DNA of 64,000 bases from Sclerodactyla briareus (lineage: Eukaryota > Echinodermata > Holothuroidea > Dendrochirotida > Sclerodactylidae), in the NCBI GenBank assembly GCA_026419785.1, contig JAODTK010004365.1, positions 163,502-227,501 of the forward strand, read 5' to 3'. Below are positions 50,201 to 62,200 of the stretch, piece by piece; position 1 is the stretch's first letter; each line of letters starts with the position of its first letter. The notes beneath the pieces were generated by a model. That model saw only the letters and a list, made by a program, of their open reading frames with translations, was not told where the DNA came from and did not search any database. Made by a program: the position numbers and the translations under genes.

Positions 50201-53200
50201 CATTGCATTGTTGAACACGAACAGTGTGTGGTATTGATAGCTAACCAATCGCTGGCGTTTAGCAATGCATTTGGGAACCACTTCAATTGTAGGCACTTTA
50301 GCACCCGGAAAATCCAAAGTAGCACCCGAACTGGATTAAGGGTGTGCGATTTTTTTTTAAAAAAAAGCACCCGAACTGAAAAAAAAATGTCTCCTACCCT
50401 GATTGTATAGTATCCATAGCCGGCAGTGTCCACTTGACAGTGACACCCTTATCCTTTGCCTGGCTGCATCCCATCCTAACACCAGATCCTGGCACCATGA
50501 TGATATTATAGGGGGGGGGGTTATATGGGACACAAGACATCCACCACTCATCATTGATGCCAATATGTAGTAGTAGTTACCAGGAAAACCTCACCAAAAA
50601 AGACTGGACGGCACCCAATCAAACGTCCCAGCATCCCCGATTGCCAGGAATAATATAGAGAGGGGAGGGGAAGGGTGGAGAGAAAACAGACCGCCATAGT
50701 CATCCCTGTGCAATAATAGCAGTCACTAGCAGATCCTCATCCACGCCTGACTGCACCCCATCCTAAATGGGAGCATCCCTGTTCGCTGTCCAGGACCGTA
50801 CTGTGAAGGGGAGAGAGTGTTGGGGGGGGGGGGAAAGACAATCAGCCCTCATCGCTGATGCTATTCGCGCGTCACCCGCAGACACTCTTCCCATGCTGGC
50901 TGCCCCCCCCCTTAACATGCACCATCAACTTGTGAATGCAGTGCCTATGGTTAGGGCCCTGGTGTTCAAAAGGCCTTGTAAATCTTGCTCATCTCCTCAA
51001 CCCAAGCGCCAATTGGATCCAATGAGCCACACCTGTGAGGTGTGGTTTGACATTCGATCATGTTAATCTCAAATCTGCACCCTCACATGTTGGGGGATTT
51101 AGCTGTGCGCAGGGGTGGGTGACCAGTGGGTGGTACGGTGGTCGGGTGGTGGTGCCTTTCAGGCACTGCATACAGGGCTAGTGGGGAACTTGGCAGCATT
51201 GTAATCTTATTCCTCCTTACACCAGATGAGGTAGTTGTTGTGGGGGGGCACAAGCAATCACAGTCCATCTCGGATGCCAATTGAACTAAGACGCAGAACC
51301 CCACTTTTTTTTTTTATCCCAACTCCCTGACATCAGGTGGTGTACTTTCATTTATTATGGGAAGTAAGTAGTGTGTATGTTGTTCGATAATGGGCCACCG
51401 TTGCCTGGACCTCTATCACCTCTGCAGTATTTAGTGGCTGGGGTTGTTTCAATGTGTTCTTTCATTCAGCAAGCTTGTGGTTCCCATGGAATTTTTGTCA
51501 CATTTCACAGAAACGTATACTCCCCTTTGTTAACATAATTAGTAATCAGTCCTCATGAATTTGAAAATGTTCACTGCTTATTAGGCTGTTTCTGTTACTG
51601 CTAATACCAAAATTGGAAAGGAAACACATGGCATGACTATAGTTGTTTGCATGGTGACTGTCTGGAAGGAACCCACTGATCGCGCACCAGCAGACCCAGG
51701 GGGCGATAGTAATAGTAAATACCTTCATTGGTATCGTCGTCTTTTTTCTTCTCAGATACTCGGAGAATTGCCTTCCTTTGTGGAAACCTGGTGCAGATAG
51801 CATGTCAAAAAATTGTGAGTAAAAATAACGTCCTTTCATGGTTTGTGCTGCATACATTGCGTGTTTGGCCTTTGCATTTTGGTTTGTGCTGCCAGACTTT
51901 ATTGATCTTCTCTTCTTTTAACTTCTGAGAACACATCTACTACCTGATTGTGTTAGCGAGGTAAAGAGCAGATCAGTTTTGCGATATTTCTTGGATAGGA
52001 CTCAGGGGAGTCCCCAGAAATTCTATGTAGCCACTTGTGGGAGTGTGTGGTTTGTGTGTGAAAAACTTCTGCTGGCTTAGTCAAAAAAAACACTATAACT
52101 CAAGACCCACTTGGATGAATCAGGGCTATACCCAGTATGTGGGTTCTCCAAATTGAATACATTACCAACGCCCTCAGGACCATGCAATCATAGCTTTCTG
52201 GCCTTCAGGTTTTGTTTGGATCTTCTGACTTCATTTTACTTTATTCATCAGAGAGTGGTATGCCTGCCAACTATCGAAACCTTGTCAGTGAGATAGAGCG
52301 CTGGTTACATGGCTCGACAATTCGCTGGCTTTCGATGCCTGGTAGGGTTGCTTAACGATGAAGAGGGGGTGTAAACCTTAACCCCGCCTTTGAATGACAT
52401 AGCCTCCCTCCCATCCATCCGAGCAATGCATCAGGTAGTCTACAAGGTGGAAGTGGGGGGGGGGGCTCTACGCGTCCTATGCCTGCTGCTTGGAGGGAAA
52501 CAAAGGCAGAAGAGGAAATCATATCCCTTTACTACTTGAGGTATTAGTGTTCTCATAACACCCACAATTAATGGAACTATGATAATTTCATTAAGAGCGG
52601 ATGTCTGCCGTGGTTGGTAGGTGCTGACTGTTAACTTTGGTGAGAGAAAGTCGGCAGAAACTCTGCGGAAGTTGAGTTGGATTTAACTGATGTTCATTAA
52701 CTATGTAACATTCCCTATCTGCATTGTTTCACTGTGATCCTCATGCATAAAATCTGTCGGCATAATGGACCAAACTTTGGAAGGCCAATAACTCCACATA
52801 GGACCATTATTGAAATGGGTTTTGTACCTATAGGTTATGGTTTTTCCAATTCTCCACAATGTATCTCCATTATATCTAGACTATCAGTTCTTCTTTCAGA
52901 TGCCTGCTGAATTATGTCTTGATGGATGCTGTTGTAAAATCTATATGTTGGCATGCATTTGTACTTTTTTGTTGTACACATTCCTCAAAGTGTCTGATTT
53001 TTTACAAACTTTGAACTTCAGCTGGAACATGGTGAACCACATGGCAGTGTCCATGCTCACACGGAAAACAGTTGTCCAGTACTAAGGCCATTCAATCAGC
53101 CCCATTTCTGACTATATTATTGTACTTAATTGTGGGGGGGGATATTTGCCAGTTTTTGTTTTGAACAGAATAGTATCCCCAGCCCTTTCTAGCCTCTGCC

Positions 53201-56200
53201 TCCTCCTTAAACACCCCTCAAACCCTCCTACTCCATGCTCCAGAAGTACCCGGCTTCTTTCAAATCTTTCCTCCCCCTCTCCCTTGTCCCTGCCCCCTTA
53301 CTATCCTTGCTTCACTCCCACTCCTCACTCCTATTTCTTTCTTCTTCCTCTCTCTTCCATCCAGTGAATGTAAACCCTCTATGCTTCTGCTCTTTTTGGG
53401 GCCTGCATATTACTTTCTTCAGGCATGTTCTTTTCTTCTCTGCAATCCTTTGAATCCCCTCCCCCCCCCATGCCCCACTATTCCTAACCTCTATATTCTA
53501 AAACCCTACCCCCCCCCCCTCCTATCCCTCCCCTCACATCCCTCCTGTTTCTTACATGTCTTTATTCTATGAAGTGCACTCACATCTGACCTGCTCCCTC
53601 TTCAGGTTCGAGATTTATGCACCTCTAAGCTGATGCCGGGGCTCAACGACATTTTTGACCGTGTCCTCTGGAATGTTGTCCTCAAGTCACCGTACAAAGG
53701 GTTACAATCAGAACTGTGACTGCAGTCCTGAGGTTGCCCTCAATGTGCAGTTCCTCCGACTCGTCCATACATTCTGTGATCACCACAAGTAAGTTGCTCA
53801 GATGAAGTTTCTGTGGTCATGATGTTTCTCACTCACTGTTGAGCTCAATGGCTTTCTGCAGGACAGACAGGGCTTCCAGCCTCGTTTGGAAAAGAAGTGG
53901 TTCGAAGAGGACGGTATATTTTTTTAGTCACTGTATAACACAGACATTGTTGTTTTTTTTATTCTTTTTTCCAGGATTGACAAACTGGGGATGAATAATT
54001 TTTGGGGATGCGGTGGGGGAGGGGAAGGAAGAGGGCGGCGAGGTGGGGGGGAGGTTAGAAGAATAGTAATGATGGTCCGATTTACAAAAGTTCTCTGGAC
54101 ATGTAGAGATTGCATGAAAATTTCTTAAATCTGCATTTGTTGGTGTTCTGTTTGTTTGGTATTGGTTTCATTATAGGCATCATGTTACAGGGTATGTTGC
54201 ATATTCTTGTTCCACTTGTAGGAAAACAAACAGCGTTGAGAGCTGATAACAATGGTACCAGAAAGCAAATATGGAATCAAGGTCAGAGAATTAACAGGAT
54301 ATGATGGGCCAAGTTAGGCGGGGTATACGAACCTAGTTTCCACAGAATGTTTATTCATAGCCCCTTGAACTTCAGCAGCCTTTCTAATTTTGAGCGAGAA
54401 ATAACATTGCTATACCCTCCTACCAATTGGGGACCAAGCATGTGAGGAAACTGAGCACCCAAGCTGGTGTAGTTGTTGCAAACATAATCTCCAGGATTGC
54501 TGGAGTATGTGCCTGCGTTCCCTTATTCCAAGAATATCTGTAAGTGCTCTAGTGAAATGGGCCTGTATAGTGTGTAATATAGTGAATAATAAGGCGTTTA
54601 ATGGTGAAGTGCAATTTATAGGATCTGCCACAAGTGAAAGGCAAAGCCTAGTCATTCATCCCAGCAATGGCTTGCACTCGATTGACGGTATTAATAATGT
54701 CATAAGCGCACGGAACCATGCGACCTACACTCTCACAAACTATTACTAAGTGTTGAATGATAAAAAAGAAGTGAATGCGTTATAGAGTGCCTTCTGGTGG
54801 GATTCATTAATTTCTGCAATGGCTCTTTTTTTGCTTTGTCTCTTTACAGCAACAAGTATTAGGTGCTACTAACAAAGAAAGAAAGAATACAGTCATTAGA
54901 GAAAATATCAGCCCAGGCTACATACCTGTGTCAGAGCACTCAAAACCCTAGACAGGTAGGTGATGGGTATGTTAATATCTATGAACAGGAACTTGTGCTG
55001 AGTACAGAAAAATGCTGGAGGTTGTCTCGAGCTGCTGCAAGAGGTGATAGTATGATGGCATCATTGATTTTGTGGTTAACAGAAGGTTGTGTCAATTTTA
55101 CACAGTGTGTGGTGGTTAAAAATGCCCATGTCACTGTTCATATCACATGATAACGCAGTGCAATTTTAGAATTGTTTCCTGATGTTTACATCATTCACAC
55201 CAATGTCATTTCAGTGATCCTGATTGGCTGCCCAAGTCATGTGGCACATTATATTCAATCAAACAACATCTAACTCATCCACTTTAGGAGGACTGATAGT
55301 TTTGTTGCAACATTGATTCTCGTGTGGCAACCGCGTTGTTGAATAGCAGTGGTCAACATTAGTGCACACCAAAGATCTCTCACAAAATAGTTGCCTGTCT
55401 GAAAGGGTCCCATTCCGCTACTGGGAAAAATACTCAAAACCATTCAGATGAGAGGTTGAAATAGCAGTCGATCATCAGAATGGAAATAGTTTCATACTTC
55501 ATTCTGTGTTCATTCCAAGCATTCAAACCAATTCTTGTGGTCTTTTGAATGTTTCAAAAACATTTGAGGTGTTAACAATAGAAAGAACAATGGAGTGGCT
55601 GCTTGAATTCTGGCTGCAATCTTACTGCATTCAAATCTTCTTATGAAATATATGAATTTATATGCTGTTGTATCAGGACCTTTCAAGAGCATTCTTGGTA
55701 CTCGAGGAAAGTCCATCCAATACACAAATACCATAGGTGATGTGCCAACATTACAAAAACACATGTAGGAAAAACATATGGCATGCCTTGGTTGATGCAA
55801 ACATGGAAATTATCTACCCTGTCAGTAATTTCCAAGCACACCTGACATTCTCTCTGCGTGTTTGTCATTGATGTTTGTATAATTGAAACTGAATTCTATC
55901 ATGAGCAGAGGTGGTCATTGGCTAGTCTAGATATATCTTTAGTCTGCAACATGCAATAAATTGACCCACTCAACATTTCCTTAAAATTGATCAAATACCT
56001 AAGTTGAAGAGGAAATTAAGGTCATTAAGGTTAAAGTATAGAGCAGTTTTGGCTAGGCGGAAAGTGTCCGAGCCGTAATCAGTGACAATTGTAAGACGAA
56101 CAGTTTGGTGTTTTTTTCAGCAGTCACGGGACTTCTTCCCTCAGTGCTGTTCTTGCCGCACAATGGGAAAGTCTCGGGCCTCCACTCATGGTTCTGCTGT

Positions 56201-59200
56201 TTTCCGTTGGTTTTGGGATTATCGGTATGTTTGCATTAAGTCCTACGATTGTCTGTGGCAAGTGGGCCGAATCCTGGAGTTCACTGATCGCCTTTTTGGA
56301 GGAGAGGTGTAAAAATGGTGTCGGTCCGGGGATGCAGGTTAGGTTGGTTACATCCATGCCTAGGTTAAGGTGAGGATTGCACTGTTCATCCAAAATCAAT
56401 ACAGCCAGGTCATTGCTCCCACATTACATTTACAGCCAGGGTTCCTTGCTCCAACATCAATACAGAAGGGGTCTTGACGAGATTACTTGGCTTCTCAACC
56501 AAAGCTGATGAAAAACCAATCAAATGAAACTTCAGTAGCAAGATTACACAAGAATGTGCCATAAATCTCGCTGAGAATACCTACTTGGGCTCTATTGCAG
56601 TGATTTTCCTGCTGTTGCTTTGACATGAAATGTAGGCATATGATTTGCTCCATTCCAGAAACCTATGTGCAACTCAAATTATAAGGGATCCTCACAAGGC
56701 GGCAGAGGTTACAAGTCTGAGCCAAGGATTCTCCATTAGGTAAAGCATGGAGGTGAAAGTAAAGGGCTCCATATTGGCCAAGCTTATGGAGCGTCAATGG
56801 AAAGAAACTGACATGGGTGGAGATGGACCAAGTATGACCCCGGGGTACTCCAATAGAGTAAAGATTGTGACAAGTTGACCAGGGGATACTCCAATAGAGA
56901 GATCCTGGCAGGTGTGGGTCTCAATATAGCAGCTATGGGGTTCAATGAAGGATGCCTGACAAGCGGGTGTTAGATGGTGACATAGTACGAGCCCAGGGGG
57001 TAAATTCAATAGGGGAAACCCTGGAGGCAAGGTGAGTATCTCATTTGGTAGCTATGGGGTTCAATGAAGGCTCTGACAAGGGTGTGAGATGTGACCAAGT
57101 ATGACCCAGGGTACCTAATAGGGTAAACTCTAGAGGCGAGGCAAGGACCTCAAAATTGTCAGCAGTGGGTAATCTAGAGGACTGATGGGGTGGATCAATG
57201 TGCAACACGTACGACCAAACCTTTGAAATGACTCATCCGTGTTCCAGTGTTTAGGGGGGCACACAAATATCAAGCCTGCATATCAGGGTGTTCTCCTGCT
57301 TCCTCCTCCACGATGATGAATCCAAAGATGTACCAAAGGGTTTGACAGCTTCACAAGTTGCTCCTTGATTTCAATGAAGGTTTTGGCTTGCCAGAGCTAT
57401 CGAGAGTTTCCTGCGGAGCAAGACAAAATCGTTTGCAGATCAGACGTTCTCTGAAGAAGGTGTCTACTCGAGGTAGGATCTGTTCTTGTTGAGCACATTG
57501 AATAAATAACGACAAACGCGAGCTCCCAAGGCTGTTCTCCGCCCTCCTCCCATTTGTTTATTGTGTTACCCCAGCTTAAATGTTAGTGTTCCCTTATCTT
57601 TAAATGTTCCCATTAATCCAACTCACAAGGAAATTACAATCAATGATTCTTTTGACAGGGGAAACATTTCTTCTTGGTATCCAGTTGAATCAAACCAAAG
57701 ATTTTTGAGAAGGTACCCTGTGCCTTTACTGGGTGGTCGCCAATCAGTATGGTGTTTTTACCATATGGTGTGATATTACCACCACCTCATCACACTGATT
57801 TCCGCTGAATATGTCATGGCCTGTCACATCAACTGACAAAAAGTGAAGTATCCAGTATCACATTTTGCCAGGTCTGAATTGTCACATTCCTGCTCGGCAG
57901 TACCGCAAAAGGTTGACATTGTTTTTGCTAATTGTTTGATGGCATAGCCTTGCCCCCATCAGCGAGTATATATTAATGAAGGTACCAAAAGGCCAGGCAT
58001 GCAGATTTCTCCAATGGCCCCCGACCTAATACACATTGAAGAATAGCCAGTCTCTTTGCCATTGCAGCAGTCATCAGACACATACTAGAGTCAGAGAATA
58101 AGGCAATGAGCTAACACATCTGTTAAGGAGAGAATCACTGATATAAAGGTGATAGTTGTCCTTGATAATCATGTCTTTCTTTCCCCTTTTAAGCTCATAT
58201 TCAGGCATCTCTAGAGTCAGAGATACAAGCATGAGGTGATTAACACCTGTTGAGGTAGATTGAGGATAGAAAGTGATAGGTGGCCATTCATGATCATGTG
58301 TCTTTTATACCTTCCAGCATATCATCAGACATCAACTGGCGTCAAGAACAATATCAAGGAGGTGATACCGAGCTACTTTGACTTCTCGCTGAACATCAAA
58401 ATGAAATTCAACCTTAACGCCTACCAGAGGTTTAACAAGATTGTTACCACCGAAGATAAGTAAAAGCTGGTGGTTGGGAGCTGTCGGTGGTATTTGGTGC
58501 TGCAATATTGGTGAGGTAGGTTGCAGTATAAAGTCCTCACATTCTCTCTGAAATTCCTGAAAGAATACAATCTTCTTGCATGGGCCGTTTTCAGAAATAG
58601 TTAATATCCCTTGTTGGTTTAGGACTTTTGCAGACTTCATCATAGAGGCAAAACTATTGCCTTTGGCTCAAAGTTTACAAGCCTCCACAATAACATCATC
58701 AATTGGCCTTGAATCCAAAAGACCTCAGCACTCTCGTATTCACCCTTGAAGACAACTCATGAATTCCAAAAACCAAAGGAGACTATAATTATTGAATATG
58801 CCTGTAACATTACCCCTACCAAACTACTACCCATAAATAGGCAGACCTAAAGAGCTGTAGAATTCTCAGAAAATATTATTTAAACTTAATGTGTTTCAAT
58901 AAAAAAAATATAGAAATTTTTTTATATATTTTAGTGTTTTTGTGTTTTTATAATTATATTATTAATGTTTTCCTGTTTTTTTGTGGGTGATTTTTGTTTT
59001 TTCTCCTCTCATTCAGTTCAAGAGTTTCGGCATATCGTACATTCCAACATCGTGGACTCCAACATGTTTTGGGAGGTTCATGGTTCTCATATTGGGTCCA
59101 TTTTGAGCGGAACATCCAGAGAACTATAGTTCGTCCCTGATGTATTGCATATTCCTAATACTGTCTCAATGTGATAATAACAGATGCTACCACTTATACA

Positions 59201-62200
59201 GTTACAGCTTACTCAAACTATTAACCTTTGTTACCCTCTGATCATGCTTACAACTTGACAATCAATTGTTTGTGCTAAGGGGTGGAATGGTCGATTCTGA
59301 CTGTTTAGAAATGCTCCGTCAAAATATTTGTAGGATCTAATTCCTCCTATTTCCATTTTGCAACATGAGCTCAAATTTGCACGAGGCTGATGAGGATATC
59401 CCTCCTGGTTTTGAAAATCCTCCACATTGAGCATTCCTCAGCTGAACATGTACACAATATTAGTTTTTGTCCCACGACATTATGTTTGTGCGTTAGGGTG
59501 AGATATCAGGTCAGTTCTGACTGTTTAAAAAAATCCCTGCCACAAAATATTTGTAGGGGGGAAAATTCCCTCCCAGTTTTCATTCCAATCCAACAGCTCA
59601 GCTCCCAATTGCAACGTTGCTGATATAAAATCCCCCCTTGGTTCTGGAAATCAACCCTCTTGTAAGAACAAAAAGGAAAGAGTTCCGCTCCCATAGTGAT
59701 TCCTTAGCACTGACACTGTACATCATATCAGTTTGTCACTTTGTGTCCCCTGTAGCATTCCAATAGCATCATCCAGACGCATTGGTCTTTGCTCGTTTGT
59801 TCATTGGATGTCCTGTGGTGGTTTTGTAGATGTGACCTGATTGGTAAATCCTGCAAGAGGTGACTGAAGGGAGGGGGCATCTCACTCCTGATGAACAAAC
59901 AATTATAGAAAACGACCTTTTGCATAAGTCTTTATAGCATTTTCCTTGAGATGTTTCACATGGGGGCTCTGCCAAAATGGTTTTCATGTCTGCAATTAGT
60001 GTCTGGGCAAAGGGAGATAGCAGGAGAGATGCCTTGCGTAACAGCAGTGTTGAGAAATCTGTGAGGTGTAAAAGGTTGTTTAACTGCTAGTCTTGCTAAT
60101 TGTGAATATTGTACAAATAGAGTGAAGAATGTTGAAAATGGCTCCTTAATCACATGTCAATGAGTCCTTCAGTATTCAGAATCTTGAACCTGGTAATTCC
60201 ACAACCATTGGACGTAGATTAGTACCTATGTTGCGAAATTATTTACAGATTGGCCTGCAACAAACTGTTTCTTGATGAGGCAACATCAGTGGAAAGCGAA
60301 CAGACTGACCCTGCTCATCAAACTATCATCAACATCATCAATGTTGAAATCCTACCCGTAATTTTAACCCGACACCTTGAGATAGGCCCTAATTAGGAAG
60401 ATGATGTGGTTGGAATATTAGTCAGGCCTGAAGAAATCGAATCAGGTTTATTCGCCCAGGAGAGAGAAAAGCAGAACAATTTTGAGGGCAAATAGCCAAA
60501 CTTACTCATGTGATTTATGATGGGGAAATCACTCATGTTTTTTGACAGACTTCTCCATAGATATTTAATTATATTTTTCGTCACGTGAGTGGATTTTTCC
60601 TGAATAGCATCATAGGATATGTTCCTGTCTTGTCAAGGCTGTTTTCATAGTAGGATGAACTGGGCATTCCATGTTTGCAGAATTGGCCCAATAATGGAAG
60701 AACCGAAGAACCCTGTGAACCCATGTAAGAGTATGTGCGCAATATGCTTACAATTCCAACTATCCCAAAGAGTGTCCCTCCTAATCCAAATGGTATTCCT
60801 ACCATGCTATGTTTTAGTTAACTATTGGGGAATTTGTTGACCGTTTCATCGCCAATTTTTGGTTTAACCAACCATGAAACCTTTATAAAAAGGAGAAACA
60901 CCTCCATTTCGTATATACATAGTTTGCTTCAAAATTGAATAGCATCTCTGTCAGTGTGCATGTTAACTGGCAACTGAGTGTGTTTAGTAAGTTTTCCCAG
61001 TCTTGTTATATGGTCCTGTATATATTTTTCTTTGGTACAGGAGAATGTAGTTGCCTGAAACAACAATCATCTTCCTCATGTTTGCTGATAGGAAGGGCGA
61101 GCTGCCAATCTAAAATCTCCTGACCGAGAGAAGAGGAACAGCAACAGTAATAGACCCAGGCTACCCTCCCTACAAAACCGCCGGGAACTGTGAATGTTCT
61201 GGCAGGAACATTATCGACACAGAGAGAAGGATTGTACAGCACTGAAAAGGTAACAATTAGTTGGTGCTGTAGTAATATAGACCAGCTACCTATATCAAAC
61301 CTCAAGGACTGTTAATGTTCTGGTAGAAACAGTTATCTACATTGAGAGGGGAACTGTACAGCACTAGAAAAGGTAACAATGAGATTTAGTGGCTGAGTAT
61401 ATAGACCAGTCTACTTATACGAACCTCGAGGAACTGTCAATGTTCTGTGAGGAACATTATCTACCCAGAGCGAAGGACTGTACGTACTAAAAAAGGTAAC
61501 AATTATGTGGTTGGCTGTAGTAATGTGACAGGCTACCTATACAAAACCGCAAGGACACTGTTTTATGTTCTGGCAGGAACATTATCTACATGTAGGTGAG
61601 ACGGTCAGCACTAGAAAGGTTACACTGGGTGGTGACTGTAGCCCTTAGACCAGGCTACCTACTACAGTAACCTCGGGAACTGTTTATGTTCTGGTAGGAC
61701 ATATCTACACAGAAGAAGAACTGTACAGCACTAAAAAGGTAACATTGTGATGGCTGTATTATATAGACCCGGTTGCTGCTACAAAAACCTCATGGAACTG
61801 TTAATTTCTGGTAGGAACACTTACCTACAAGAGAGAAGGATTGTACAGAATTAGAATAAAAGGTAACAATTATGTGATGGCGTAGTAATTATACCAGGTT
61901 GCCTTCTACAAAACCTCAGGGAAATGTTTATGTTCTGGCAGAACATTATCATCCACAATTGAGATATAACCTTTACGCCTAGAAAGGTAACAATTAGATA
62001 GTGGCTGTAGTAATATAGACCAGGCTACCTCATACAGAACCTCAAGGAACTGTTAATGTTCTGGGGAAGGAACATTACTACATGAGAGGACAGGCGACAA
62101 TGTACTATCAGCACTTAGAAAAGGTAAACACTTAGGTGTTTGTGGCTATAGTACTATAGATTAGGTTGCCTGCTACAATACTCAGGTAAAATGTTTAATG

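Noticed and set aside
53146-53572. Overlapping Pro/Leu/Ser-rich frames
   Set aside because: Artefacts of a pyrimidine-rich intron tract.
56082-56312. Frame following a TTTTTTCAG with a GTATGT after it
   Set aside because: It looks like an exon by splice words, but the peptide does not fit TRPC4AP at this position and is unlike anything known.
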